Part shown: positions 16,722 through 26,233 of the stretch, piece after piece
Numbering within the stretch: the first letter of the stretch is position 1
Layout of the letters: each line of letters starts with the position of its first letter
Source of the DNA: Porticoccus sp964276025
GTDB lineage: Bacteria > Pseudomonadota > Gammaproteobacteria > Pseudomonadales > Porticoccaceae
Direction: 5' to 3'
Length of the DNA stretch: 64,000 bases
NCBI GenBank assembly: GCA_964276025.1
Contig: CAXYDD010000002.1
Location: 248,001-312,000, forward strand
The notes under the pieces: generated by a model
The model's database searches: none
What the model was told of the DNA's origin: nothing
The model's input: the letters and a program-made list of their open reading frames with translations, nothing else
Translations under genes and position numbers: made by a program

Positions 16722-18605
16722 TCATATTTCAGCTAAATTTCCAGTATCTTCTAGCCAAATTTTTCTGTCGCCTGCACGCTTCTTTGATAGCAACATATCT
16801 AGCATTTGATCTGTGTTATCACCTTTCTCTACAGTCAATTGAACCAGACGTCTTGTATCTGGATTCATTGTGGTTTCGCGTAATTGCATAGGGTTCATTT
16901 CACCTAAACCTTTAAAGCGCTGTATATTTATTTTAGCGTTTCTTTTTTCTGCATAAATCCTATCCAAAATACCTTGTTTTTCGCTATCATCAAGGGCATA
17001 AAATACATCTTTTCCTATGTCTATTCTATATAGTGGTGGCATTGCAACATACACGTGGCCCTTATTGACCATTGAACGGAAATGTTTCACAAACAAGGCA
17101 CAAAGAAGTGTTGCGATATGAAGACCGTCAGAGTCTGCATCTGCCAAAATACATACCTTGTGATATCTAAGATTACCTAAATCTTCTGATTGAGGATCTA
17201 TGCCAAGCGCAACAGAAATATCATGGACTTCTTGCGATGCCAATACTTCTTCTCCATCTACTTCCCAAGTATTTAAAATTTTTCCTCTAAGAGGCATTAT
17301 TGCTTGAAATTCTCGGCTTCGAGCTTGCTTTGCAGATCCTCCGGCAGAGTCGCCTTCGACTAAGAATATTTCACAAAGCTCTGGACTTACCGAAGAACAA
17401 TCTGCTAGCTTTCCAGGCAAAGCAGGTCCAGCAGTTACTCTCTTTCTAGCAATTTTCTTACTGGCTTTTAGTCGTTTTTGAGCATTATTAATAAATAACT
17501 CTGCTAACAGCTCAGCATCTTCTGTATGTTTATTGACCCACAAACTAAAGGCATCTTTTGTGATACTAGAGATATACGATGCTGCTTCACGTGAAGACAG
17601 TCGCTCCTTGGTCTGTCCAGAAAATTGAGGGTCGGCCAGCTTAGTCGATAACACAAAAGCACACTTGTCCCAAACATCCTCCGGTGCAAGCTTAACCCCG
17701 CGAGGTAAAAGATTTCGAAATTCACAAAACTCTTTCATTGCCTCAAGTAATCCGGTTCGGAAGCCATTTACATGAGTGCCGCCTTGGACTGTTGGTATTA
17801 AATTAACATAACTTTCTTGAATTAAATTCCCGCCTTCGGGTAGCCACTGCACTGCCCAGTCAACAGCTGCTGAGTCAATTGACGAGCCTCCTATAAAAGG
17901 TTCTATGGGAACTGGCCCCCATTCTTTTGTTGAGCCCTCGAGGTAATCTTTGAGGCCATCCTTATAAGACCAAGTATCAAATTCTCCAGTATTTTCATCA
18001 CTGAAGCTTACTTCTAAACCAGCACAAAGAACTGCTTTTGCTCTCAATACATGTTTAAGTCTTGAAATAGAGAACTTAACGGTGTCGAAATATTGTGAAT
18101 CTGGATAAAAGTGTATTCGCGTTCCCGTATTTTTTTTTCCACAACTATCAACGATTTCTAGTTCAGAAGTTTTTTCACCATTAGAAAAAACCATATGGTA
18201 AACGTTGGAATCTCTTTTAATTGTAACCTCTAATCTAGAAGACAGTGCATTTACAACAGAAATTCCAACCCCATGAAGCCCTCCAGAAAATTTATAACTT
18301 TTACCGGAAAACTTACCGCCTGCATGAAGTGTCGAAAGAATTACTTCCACCCCCGGCAAACCTTGTTCTGGATGAATGTCAACCGGCATTCCTCGACCAT
18401 CATCTAGCACAGACAATGAGCCATCTTTATAGTGAGTAACTACTAATTTTGAGGCATGTCCAGCTAGAGCTTCATCAATACTATTGTCTATGGCTTCTTG
18501 TGCTAAATGGTTTGGTCGTGAAGTATCTGTATACATGCCCGGTCTTTTTCTGACAGGATCTAATCCAGTTAAAACTTCAATATCTTCTGCTGTATAATTG
18601 CTCAT
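16722..18605 (-). CDS. parE: DNA topoisomerase IV subunit B
   Basis: ATPase subunit of topoisomerase IV, 627 residues (E. coli 630). GHKL ATP-binding motifs: DNSIDEALAG, DDGRGMPVD and GGLHGVGISVVNALS. The TOPRIM metal site is EGDSAGGSAKQARSR and DADSDGLHI. The length, without the long GyrB insertion, and the position between yqiA and parC identify it as ParE. It contains a run of nine A on the coding strand (18130-18138), yet the frame is intact. Ten bases separate it from yqiA. Confidence 0.97.
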   Translation of the reverse strand: MSNYTAEDIEVLTGLDPVRKRPGMYTDTSRPNHLAQEAIDNSIDEALAGHASKLVVTHYKDGSLSVLDDGRGMPVDIHPEQGLPGVEVILSTLHAGGKFSGKSYKFSGGLHGVGISVVNALSSRLEVTIKRDSNVYHMVFSNGEKTSELEIVDSCGKKNTGTRIHFYPDSQYFDTVKFSISRLKHVLRAKAVLCAGLEVSFSDENTGEFDTWSYKDGLKDYLEGSTKEWGPVPIEPFIGGSSIDSAAVDWAVQWLPEGGNLIQESYVNLIPTVQGGTHVNGFRTGLLEAMKEFCEFRNLLPRGVKLAPEDVWDKCAFVLSTKLADPQFSGQTKERLSSREAASYISSITKDAFSLWVNKHTEDAELLAELFINNAQKRLKASKKIARKRVTAGPALPGKLADCSSVSPELCEIFLVEGDSAGGSAKQARSREFQAIMPLRGKILNTWEVDGEEVLASQEVHDISVALGIDPQSEDLGNLRYHKVCILADADSDGLHIATLLCALFVKHFRSMVNKGHVYVAMPPLYRIDIGKDVFYALDDSEKQGILDRIYAEKRNAKINIQRFKGLGEMNPMQLRETTMNPDTRRLVQLTVEKGDNTDQMLDMLLSKKRAGDRKIWLEDTGNLAEI

Positions 18606-18615
18606 AAAAAATCGA

Positions 18616-19182
18616 CTATGGTTGTAAAAATTTAATTATGGCAGGCAAATGCTGCTCATAGTGTTGAAAATTATGGTTGCCCCCTTGCTCAATAGTTAAA
18701 ATAGATTGGGAATATTTTATCTTGGCTTGGCGATAATCTAATACTTCATCAGCTGTTTGGAGCAACACCCATATGTTTTTTGGGTTGCTTACGTCATCAA
18801 CATTTATAGTTTCTAAAAAATTAATATGGCTTTGAGTGAGCGTATAGGTCTCTCCAGAATGATAGTTAGAGTTTAGTCCCAAGTACTGACTCATTGTTTT
18901 ATGAGGTTCAACTGCTGGGTTTACTAAGACTGATTTTAAGTTGTACTTTTGTGCAAGCCATGTTGCATAAAATCCGCCTAATGAGCTTCCTATTAGTCCA
19001 ATCGAATCATCACATTGCTCAATAATTTCCTCAAGCTGACCAATAGCTAGTTGTGTATCGCCACTTAAGGCTGGACAAATGAATTTTTTGTTTGAAGATA
19101 TTTTATTTACCCAAGTTCCTGTTTGTTGTGCCTTAGTGGAAGCTGGTGAGCTATTAAATCCATGAATATAAAGTATTGTCAT
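18616..19182 (-). CDS. yqiA: YqiA family esterase
   Basis: Small cytoplasmic alpha/beta hydrolase, 188 residues (E. coli YqiA 193). Visible motifs are the oxyanion segment YIHGFNSSP, nucleophile serine in GSSLGG, acid residue in LLQTADEVLDY and histidine in GGNHNFQ. E. coli YqiA hydrolyses short acyl esters in vitro; the natural substrate is unknown. The ATG at 19182 is chosen over a TTG two codons earlier because of spacing from AGAG. It belongs to the conserved cpdA-yqiA-parE cluster. Confidence 0.92.
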   Translation of the reverse strand: MTILYIHGFNSSPASTKAQQTGTWVNKISSNKKFICPALSGDTQLAIGQLEEIIEQCDDSIGLIGSSLGGFYATWLAQKYNLKSVLVNPAVEPHKTMSQYLGLNSNYHSGETYTLTQSHINFLETINVDDVSNPKNIWVLLQTADEVLDYRQAKIKYSQSILTIEQGGNHNFQHYEQHLPAIIKFLQP

Positions 19183-19309
19183 ATCCAAAAATCTCTTTAT
19201 TTAAAACCCTATAGTGATATAAATTCTTACAAGATAAAAGCTAAATAAAAATTTGTTATGTCAACAGACCTAAAGTATATTACTGGAAGAAGTTAACTCG
19301 ACTTGTACA

Positions 19310-20062
19310 TTAAGATTTCAAATAATTTACCCCGGTAACCACAACTCCGTCAGACTTTAAATCTATCCATCTATAACCAGGTCCATCTGTACTTAACTCA
19401 AAGCAATCAATATCTTTTACAAACTGATAACAAGTTGAAGGGGCACTATAAACAATTAAATTACCCCAATCTGTAGCTCTTTCTTGGTGAACATGACCGG
19501 TGAATATGCCTCTCACATTAGAGTATCCAGATAATATTTTTTTGAGCTTGTCGCTATTGGTAATTTGATGCTCGTCTAACCACTTAGAGTTTATACTGGT
19601 AGGGCGATGATGAACAAATAATAAAATATAATGGTCCTTATATTTTTTTAACAAAAACTCTAATTGCTCAATTTCATTTTTAGCCAGAAACCCTTCGACA
19701 TTTTTAGGGTCACAACTAATAAGTGAAATAATTATCCAATTTTCCCGCTTTTCAACGCGAACAAATTGCTGTGAAATTATGTCATTCATAAGCTTAATAT
19801 CGTCATGATTTCCTGGAAGCCATCTGTAAGATGAAAACTCTTTATCCATTGTGTCCGAAAATAGCTGGTAAGATGCCTTAGTTCCAGATGCAGAAATATC
19901 ACCTGAAATGATAATCAAAGAGGATCCAAATTTTTTTTTAACCTCGCGTAAAACTTTCTTGAAACTGTCATATGTATTGACACCGTTTGATACAAAGTTT
20001 TTTTTTGGCCCCAAATGGCAATCACTGATCTGTATCAATTTAATAACGTCAGTTTTTTTCAA
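19310..20062 (-). CDS. cpdA: 3',5'-cyclic AMP phosphodiesterase CpdA (Icc)
   Basis: Calcineurin-like metallophosphoesterase, 250 residues, which hydrolyses cAMP to AMP in the relatives studied. The dimetal motifs are complete: ISDCHLGP (Asp14, His16), SGDISASG, LPGNHDD, FVHHRP and GHVHQE. The start is TTG at 20062, with AAGGA six to seven bases upstream and no nearby ATG. It lies in the conserved nudF-yqiB-cpdA-yqiA-parE order, which strengthens the assignment over other phosphoesterases. A 127-base gap separates it from yqiA. Confidence 0.93.
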   Translation of the reverse strand: MKKTDVIKLIQISDCHLGPKKNFVSNGVNTYDSFKKVLREVKKKFGSSLIIISGDISASGTKASYQLFSDTMDKEFSSYRWLPGNHDDIKLMNDIISQQFVRVEKRENWIIISLISCDPKNVEGFLAKNEIEQLEFLLKKYKDHYILLFVHHRPTSINSKWLDEHQITNSDKLKKILSGYSNVRGIFTGHVHQERATDWGNLIVYSAPSTCYQFVKDIDCFELSTDGPGYRWIDLKSDGVVVTGVNYLKS

Positions 20063-20121
20063 TTTACTTCCTTAACAATGAAATTGATTGGATTCCAAAA
20101 GAATTTTAAAATATGTTGGCC

Positions 20122-20589
20122 CTAAATTACTAGAGTATTGTCATATCCGTATTCAAGGCAATATTCTAACCACTCTGATAAAAACCTATTCCACTGAGAT
20201 TTTTCATCTGGTTGATACATATTTTGATTTAATTTTTCGTATCTTGGTCGAATATATCTGATTCCATCACAAGATATTACTTCTGCCATTTTTGCATCAT
20301 GATAAAGTCTCATGGTTAGCTGAGGCAGAGTTAACCATGAATTAAGCATTTTACAGGGCATATATTCGCCTGTTTCTTCGCGCAACAAAATAAGTGTTGT
20401 ATATCGAGTTATTTCTAGAACCTGCAAAAGTAAAATATGTTTGCCGGTATTAAAAATTAGTATTTTTCTTTCCTTAGCATAGTGCATTTGAGGAAAAATT
20501 TTTTTCAATCTAACGTAATTAGCTTCACCATCAGCTAAGTAACTACATAGATCTACTTTATATTTAAATCTAGGGTTACCGTCTGTCAA
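20122..20589 (-). CDS. yqiB: DUF1249 family protein YqiB
   Basis: About 155 residues (E. coli YqiB 140), function unknown. Conserved segments include YVRLKKIFPQ, ITRYTTLILLRE, LTLPQLTMRLYHDAKMAEV and QWNRFLSEWLEYCLEYG. I place the start at TTG 20589, five to six bases after AGGAGA, rather than at a TTG six codons upstream. It is soluble. It sits between nudF and cpdA, as in many gammaproteobacteria. Confidence 0.92.
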   Translation of the reverse strand: MTDGNPRFKYKVDLCSYLADGEANYVRLKKIFPQMHYAKERKILIFNTGKHILLLQVLEITRYTTLILLREETGEYMPCKMLNSWLTLPQLTMRLYHDAKMAEVISCDGIRYIRPRYEKLNQNMYQPDEKSQWNRFLSEWLEYCLEYGYDNTLVI

Positions 20590-20624
20590 TCTATCTCTCC
20601 TACACAAACATTAATGAGAAAATT

Positions 20625-21230
20625 TTATATAAAGTCATCGAAGTTTTTTTGTAGCCACATCAAAGAAATTGTAGTGGCTGCATTATCGCATTGACCAGCT
20701 TTCATGCACAAAGATATATCATCTTGAGGAACTATATGCAAAAAAATGTCCTCTGATTGCTTATTCATACCTAATTCACCATCAAGCCCAAGAAGATTAG
20801 TTATTCCGCAGTAAAGATGCATTCTTTCATTAGTTCCACCTGGACTAACCCAATACTGGCAGATTGGATGAAGTTGAACTTTATTAATTCCAACTTCTTC
20901 TTGTATTTCTCTTAAAGCCGCTTGTTCTAGTGATTCACCAGGATCGACCATACCAGCTACAACTTCGTACAACCAAGGGCTACTCTTGTCACCCAGAGCT
21001 CCGATACGAAATTGTTCTACCAACCCTATAAGCTTATGAGCTGGATCGTAAAGTAAAACACCCACTGCATAATCTCTTTCGAAGAGCTCTCGTTTAATCG
21101 GTTTACTCCATTCTCCAGAAAAGAGTTTATGTCGTAATGTGACTCGAAGCATCTTGAAAAACCCAGAAAACACTTTCTCTTGATTCTCTATCAAAATATC
21201 TCTAGAGCTGTATTTATGTTTAGGTAACAC
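20625..21230 (-). CDS. nudF: ADP-ribose pyrophosphatase (Nudix)
   Basis: Cleaves ADP-ribose to AMP and ribose 5-phosphate; 201 residues, cytoplasmic. The Nudix box is complete at about 93-115 (G.....E.......REIQEEVG), and VEQFRIGAL and the downstream YVSPGGTNE-like segment (YWVSPGGTNERMHLY) are typical of NudF. The start is GTG at 21230 with AGAGG upstream. It is the first gene of the leftward cluster and is divergent from tolC. Confidence 0.94.
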   Translation of the reverse strand: MLPKHKYSSRDILIENQEKVFSGFFKMLRVTLRHKLFSGEWSKPIKRELFERDYAVGVLLYDPAHKLIGLVEQFRIGALGDKSSPWLYEVVAGMVDPGESLEQAALREIQEEVGINKVQLHPICQYWVSPGGTNERMHLYCGITNLLGLDGELGMNKQSEDIFLHIVPQDDISLCMKAGQCDNAATTISLMWLQKNFDDFI

Positions 21231-21357
21231 AATAATAATACCTCTGGTGATTGGCTTTATTTAATAATAATTCATTATACATTCCGTCTTGCAATAGCTA
21301 GTTAATATAAATCTGATAAACTTCACTTGTATTTGTCTGTAAATTTGGAATAACTCG

Positions 21358-22776
21358 ATGAAGCATTTTGCTATTTTTTTTATTACGATGTGTATAACTC
21401 TTCTAGCTCCATTTTGCTGGAGCGCTGACACATTATCAAAAATATATGAACTTTCCTTAAATAATGATCCACAACTGCTAGCTGCAAAAGCTGACTACCT
21501 AGCTAAAAAAGAATCAAAGAATATAAGCAGGGCGGCACTTTTTCCATCAATCGTAGCAGAAGCTAAGTATAGGGAAGCTGAGACAAAAGGCTCATCGACA
21601 AGAGTTTTGGGTGCAGGAGGATCGATATTTGGCACTAAAGGTAATAACGACAGAGATGAGAAATCTTATGGGGTGAGCCTAACTCAGCCAATTTTTGATA
21701 TGCCAGCATGGTTTGATTTTCAAACGGGTGTCAAACTGAGTCTTGAAGCAAAATCAAAATTTTCTGCAGATCGACAGTCCCATATTATGAGATGTGCGGA
21801 GTCATACTATGGGATACTCAGGGCACAAGAAAATTTAAAAAATATCATTGAAGAGGAAGTAGCTTTAAGAAAACAGTTCGAACAAATCAATAATCGTTTT
21901 GCTATTGGTTTATCAACTATGACTGAAGTTCACGAAGCTCAAGTTGCCTTGAACAATGCAGAGGTCTCATCTCTTGATGCAGAAGCGAAGCTGTTATTAG
22001 TGTTTGATGGGCTCACTATATTGACTGGCAGAAATCATAGTATTCTGGCCGGCCTAAAACAAGATTTTCCCATCATCAAACCTGAACCATTAGATAGAGA
22101 GCAATGGGTACAATTTGCGATAAATAATAATTATGCATTGAAAGCTGCTAAGCATGCTGAGGAAGCTGCTAAGCAAAATGCAAAATCAAAAAAATATGCC
22201 CATTTGCCAAAACTTGAGGGCTCAATGTCTTTTTATGATAATCGCTCTGATGAATATTTTTCTGGCACAGATCTAAATACGAATACAGTATTCTCGAGTC
22301 CATCAGAGAGTAACCAAATTGGTCGTAATATTGGTATAGAGTTAAGTCTTCCGATCTTTACAGGGGGACTAATAAGCGCAGAACGAAGGCAGGCTGTGCA
22401 AGAATTCATAAAATTAAGGGAGATTTGGATAGGGAAAAAGAGAAGTACAACACAGCAAGCTAGGTCTAAACATTTACAAGTATTAACTAATATTGCACGT
22501 GTGAAAGCTCGACAGCGTGCGCTCGATTCTGCAGAAAAAGCTATGGCCTCTAACGAAGAAAGCTACCAAACTGGGGCTCGAAATATTTCTGACGTTTTAG
22601 TTTCAAAACAAAATTATCACCAAGCCAAAAGAGATTATGCCGACTCAAGATATGATTATATAATTAGTTTGTTGGAGCTAAAAGAAGTGGCCGGGCAGCT
22701 AAGTCCACAAGATCTATTTGACTTAGACGGCTGGTTGGACCCAAAAATTATTGTGAAAAAATCTTTGAATCAATAA
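21358..22776 (+). CDS. tolC: Outer membrane channel protein TolC
   Basis: Outer-membrane exit duct for type I secretion and multidrug efflux; 472 residues. It has a signal peptide of about 22 residues (FFITMCITLLAPFCWS). The TolC/OEP fold has two homologous halves: LYELSLNNDPQLLAAKADYLA near the start, QLNNRFAIGLSTMTEV-like near 170, LSLPIFTGGL near 335, and SYQTGARNISDVLVSKQNYHQAKRDY near 400. The ATG at 21358 follows GGA by eight bases. Its 3' end overlaps the convergent waaA gene by 29 bases. Confidence 0.95.
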   Translation: MKHFAIFFITMCITLLAPFCWSADTLSKIYELSLNNDPQLLAAKADYLAKKESKNISRAALFPSIVAEAKYREAETKGSSTRVLGAGGSIFGTKGNNDRDEKSYGVSLTQPIFDMPAWFDFQTGVKLSLEAKSKFSADRQSHIMRCAESYYGILRAQENLKNIIEEEVALRKQFEQINNRFAIGLSTMTEVHEAQVALNNAEVSSLDAEAKLLLVFDGLTILTGRNHSILAGLKQDFPIIKPEPLDREQWVQFAINNNYALKAAKHAEEAAKQNAKSKKYAHLPKLEGSMSFYDNRSDEYFSGTDLNTNTVFSSPSESNQIGRNIGIELSLPIFTGGLISAERRQAVQEFIKLREIWIGKKRSTTQQARSKHLQVLTNIARVKARQRALDSAEKAMASNEESYQTGARNISDVLVSKQNYHQAKRDYADSRYDYIISLLELKEVAGQLSPQDLFDLDGWLDPKIIVKKSLNQ

Positions 22777-24028
22777 CCTTGGTTATCTTTTCTAAAGCTC
22801 CACGATTACTGTCCGCAATTAACTTAGCAGCATTCCCCATTCGTTTAGATTTATTCGTGTCTTTGAGTATCTCAGAAACAGTTGTTGCTATGCTTGTTGA
22901 ATCTTCACAAATAGACATTCCCTCAGCATTTCTAAGCAACTTTGATACATCTAAAAAATTATGCAGGAATGGGCCACTTATAATCGGGGCGCCCCATATA
23001 GCTGGTTCGATTAGGCTATGTCCTCCAACAGGAACAAGGCTACCTCCTACAAAAGTGACATCACATAACCCATAAAATAATATGAGTTCTCCCATAGTAT
23101 CTCCGAGGAGAATCTGATCACTTATCGTTATTTTTGGATTAGTACTTCTTCTAACAAAACTAAGTTTATGCCTTGAGAGAAGTTCAGCCACACTGTTAAA
23201 TCTTTCGGGATGCCTCGGAACTATTATCAACAAAAGATCTGGATGGGTTATTTTTATTTGTTTATAAGCCTCTAGGATGATTTCGTCCTCACCAAAGTGC
23301 GTGCTTGCTGCAAGAAATATTTTTCTTTGCCCCGCATGAGACCAGTGTGCTTTTAATTTAGATGCCTTCTTCACTAAATCACTCTCTAGACTGCTATCAA
23401 ATTTTATATTGCCAGCTATCATAAGCTTGGATTCAGGTAATCCTAATTCTAAAAAGTTTTTTCCGTCATTATCGTATTGTGCAACTACATAACTTATTTT
23501 TTTCAGCATGCTCTCTGTAAAGCGAGGAAATCTCTTATACCCTTTTAAAGATTTGTTTGACATTCTTGCATTAGCTATAACCACTGGTATATTGCCATGA
23601 CTGCAGTAATGTATCATATTCGGCCATAACTCAGTTTCCATAATTATCACCAAACTAGGGTGGGTTTGCTTTAAAAAGCACCTCACAGCACATGGGAGGT
23701 CATAAGGAGCATAAACATGGTAAACATCATCAGAAAAAATTGATTTTACCCTTTCCGAGCCAGTGAGGGTTGTGGTGGTTACAACCAAAATTCTATCAGG
23801 GTAGTCTGTCTGCATTTTCTTTATTAAAGGGACAGCAGCTAAAGTTTCCCCCACTGAAACACAGTGTATCCAAACTACTTGGCGGTGCGATGAAATCTTC
23901 GGTATAAATCCAAATCTTTGATACCAACGACTTCCATGCTGTCCTACCCTTATAGCACGCAATAGTGTTCTTAATAATAAGAAGGGCGTTAAAAAATAGA
24001 AGGAAACTGTGTAAAATAAACGTAACAT
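22748..24028 (-). CDS. waaA: 3-deoxy-D-manno-octulosonic acid (Kdo) transferase
   Basis: Inner-membrane-associated glycosyltransferase that adds Kdo to lipid IVA; about 426 residues. It has an N-terminal membrane anchor, then the Kdo-transferase domain (QVVWIHCVSVGETLAAVPLI, PSLVIIMETELWPNMI), a family 1 C-terminal domain, and the conserved FVGGSLVPVGGHSLIEPA. The ATG at 24028 is preferred to a GTG four codons earlier because GAG lies nine bases before it. It is convergent with tolC, whose end it overlaps, and divergent from the FAD oxidoreductase gene. Confidence 0.95.
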   Translation of the reverse strand: MLRLFYTVSFYFLTPFLLLRTLLRAIRVGQHGSRWYQRFGFIPKISSHRQVVWIHCVSVGETLAAVPLIKKMQTDYPDRILVVTTTTLTGSERVKSIFSDDVYHVYAPYDLPCAVRCFLKQTHPSLVIIMETELWPNMIHYCSHGNIPVVIANARMSNKSLKGYKRFPRFTESMLKKISYVVAQYDNDGKNFLELGLPESKLMIAGNIKFDSSLESDLVKKASKLKAHWSHAGQRKIFLAASTHFGEDEIILEAYKQIKITHPDLLLIIVPRHPERFNSVAELLSRHKLSFVRRSTNPKITISDQILLGDTMGELILFYGLCDVTFVGGSLVPVGGHSLIEPAIWGAPIISGPFLHNFLDVSKLLRNAEGMSICEDSTSIATTVSEILKDTNKSKRMGNAAKLIADSNRGALEKITKVIDSKIFSQ

Positions 24029-24204
24029 ATATATCGGCACTCAAAAATTAATTGATATATTAAAATGAAAGGCGGTAGTCTGTTTTTTTCCTCTAAAAGC
24101 ATAATGAAATTAGTCAGGCTATACTAGTCCTAATAGAGCAATCAAAAAAACCAAACTGCTTATAAAAAACAAAGAATGATTTACTTCTAAGGATTCTAGC
24201 TAGT

Positions 24205-25425
24205 ATGTCCAGTATAGAACAGGAAAAAATTGTATGTGATATTGCCATCATTGGTGGCGGTATAGCTGGATTATGGCTTCTTAACCGATTAGCCAATAAA
24301 GGATTCAATGTTATATTATTTGAGAAGAACGCCCTTGGGGGTGATCAAACTGTGGCAAGCCAAGGTATGATTCATGGTGGGATGAAATATACCCTCAATG
24401 GTGTTTTAACTGGTGCATCAGAGGCTATTTCTGAAATGCCATCATATTGGCAAAAATGTATTGATGGTAAGGGAGAAGTAGATCTAAAAGGAGCGAAAAA
24501 ATTAAGTGATCACTTTTATATGTGGTCAAGTAAAAGTATTTTGTCAAAAATGACAGCTTTTTTAGCAAGCAAAGCTATACGGGGGCGTATAAATAAAGTT
24601 GGCGAAGATGCCTTACCAAATATTTTTAAAGATGATCAATTTAAAGGTAATGTTTATAAATTACTAGATATGGTTCTAGACGTACCAAGTGTTGTTGAAA
24701 AATTAGCAAAAAATTATTCAAATCGAATCTTCATGATTGATTGGAGAAAAACTTCATGGCAGAAAGATGCTAATAAAAAAGCTTTTCTAAATTTTAATGA
24801 AAATAAAAAAAAATATGCACTATATGCCGAGCAGTTCATACTCACTGCAGGGGAAGGAAATGAAACTATTTTAAATACAATGGGAGAGAAGACTCCAAGT
24901 ATGCAACGGAGACCTCTTCACATGCTAATGGTTAAGCATGGATATCCTCATTCTTTCTATGGCCACTGTTTGGGTGCCGAGACAACTCCTAGACTTACAA
25001 TATCTAGCCACCCCTGTCAGGACCACAAACAAGTTTGGTATTTAGGCGGAAGTATAGCTGAAAAAGGTGTCGGCTTATCGACGGAAACTATTATATCGAA
25101 AGCAAAAAAAGAACTTTCTATACTTATGCCCTGGGTGGATCTGAAAGATGCAGAATGGGCAGCATTACCAATAGAAAGAGCAGAACCAAAACAAAGAAAT
25201 TTTAATAGGCCCGACAAAGCATTTGCTGGTGTTACAAAAAATCATTCGAATGTGATCGTAGCTTGGCCAACTAAGTTGACGCTATGTCCTAACTTAGCCG
25301 ATGAAGTCATTTCTCTGTTAGATAAGAGAAATGTCAGAAAATCAAGAACACAACTACCTGAGCTATCTTTTCTCGATAAACCAAAGATATCTATTACCCC
25401 ATGGAAAAAAGTATTTGGAGATTAG
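24205..25425 (+). CDS. FAD-dependent oxidoreductase (DAO family), Pseudomonas PA4991-like
   Basis: A 406-residue flavoprotein with an N-terminal dinucleotide fold: IAIIGGGIAGLW (Gly17-Gly22 region), then LFEKNALGG and QGMIHGG, the pattern of glycerol-3-phosphate or D-amino-acid oxidase relatives. The substrate is unknown. It is soluble, with no signal peptide. The ATG at 24205 has AAGGA upstream. The aldo-keto reductase gene begins two bases after its stop. The same pair lies between waaA and hldE in Pseudomonas as I recall the P. aeruginosa map, so the linkage to LPS genes is old, but a role in LPS synthesis is not shown. Confidence 0.8.
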   Translation: MSSIEQEKIVCDIAIIGGGIAGLWLLNRLANKGFNVILFEKNALGGDQTVASQGMIHGGMKYTLNGVLTGASEAISEMPSYWQKCIDGKGEVDLKGAKKLSDHFYMWSSKSILSKMTAFLASKAIRGRINKVGEDALPNIFKDDQFKGNVYKLLDMVLDVPSVVEKLAKNYSNRIFMIDWRKTSWQKDANKKAFLNFNENKKKYALYAEQFILTAGEGNETILNTMGEKTPSMQRRPLHMLMVKHGYPHSFYGHCLGAETTPRLTISSHPCQDHKQVWYLGGSIAEKGVGLSTETIISKAKKELSILMPWVDLKDAEWAALPIERAEPKQRNFNRPDKAFAGVTKNHSNVIVAWPTKLTLCPNLADEVISLLDKRNVRKSRTQLPELSFLDKPKISITPWKKVFGD

Positions 25426-25427
25426 CT

Positions 25428-26225
25428 TTGTATCATAAGAGAGCCTTTGGTGGAACGGGACTTGATGTTAGTCCTCTAGGATTAGGAACCGTTAAACTTG
25501 GGAGAAACATAGGTGTAAAATACCCAGAAAAATTCGTAATACCTAATGATAAAGAAGCACTTAATTTGATCTATAGAGCAAAAGATCTCGGAATAAACTT
25601 GATTGATACAGCTCCATCTTATGGTAATAGCGAAGAGCGGCTGGGAGATTTACTTAAGGGTATACGAAACGAATGGATTATTTGTAGCAAGGTTGGTGAA
25701 GAATTTGATAATGGGCAATCGAAGTTTAATTTTTCACCCCGACATACTCGTTTTAGCGTTGAGCGCACTTTAAAACGACTAAATACTGACGTTATTGACA
25801 TAATTTTAGTTCACTCGGACGGCAATGATGAGGATATCATTACAAATTTTGGGGCCTTAGAAACACTTTCTGACCTCAAGAAAGAAGGCAAAATTAGGGC
25901 TTTTGGTATGTCCTGCAAAACATTAAAGGGAGGTCTTCTAGCTGCAAAAAAATCCGATGGTGTAATGGTGACATGGAATTTAGGGTATGAAGAAGATATC
26001 CCAATTATTAATTATTGCACTGAGAACAACAAAGGGATTTTTATTAAAAAAGCTCTAGATAGTGGCAATGCAGTTTTATCTGCTAAGGCTAGCTCCATAA
26101 GAAAAAGTTTTGATATGATTTTAAAGCATCAAGGTGTAAGCAGTATAATTGTTGGGACCATAAACCCTATCCATCTAACTAATAATACATTGCTTGCAGA
26201 AGAGATCTTAGACTCAGAATTATGA
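25428..26225 (+). CDS. Aldo/keto reductase
   Basis: NADPH-dependent reductase of the AKR fold, about 265 residues. The catalytic tetrad is visible: Asp in NLIDTAPSYG, Tyr in the same motif, Lys in ICSKVGEE and His in ILVHSDGND. The start TTG at 25428 lies six bases after GGAG and two bases after the preceding stop. An in-frame ATG at 25401 would overlap the flavoprotein gene and has no ribosome-binding site. Expression is probably coupled to the FAD oxidoreductase. The substrate is unknown; SSIIVGTINPIHL near the end is the usual cofactor-phosphate region. Confidence 0.85.
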   Translation: MYHKRAFGGTGLDVSPLGLGTVKLGRNIGVKYPEKFVIPNDKEALNLIYRAKDLGINLIDTAPSYGNSEERLGDLLKGIRNEWIICSKVGEEFDNGQSKFNFSPRHTRFSVERTLKRLNTDVIDIILVHSDGNDEDIITNFGALETLSDLKKEGKIRAFGMSCKTLKGGLLAAKKSDGVMVTWNLGYEEDIPIINYCTENNKGIFIKKALDSGNAVLSAKASSIRKSFDMILKHQGVSSIIVGTINPIHLTNNTLLAEEILDSEL

Positions 26226-26233
26226 AAAATATG

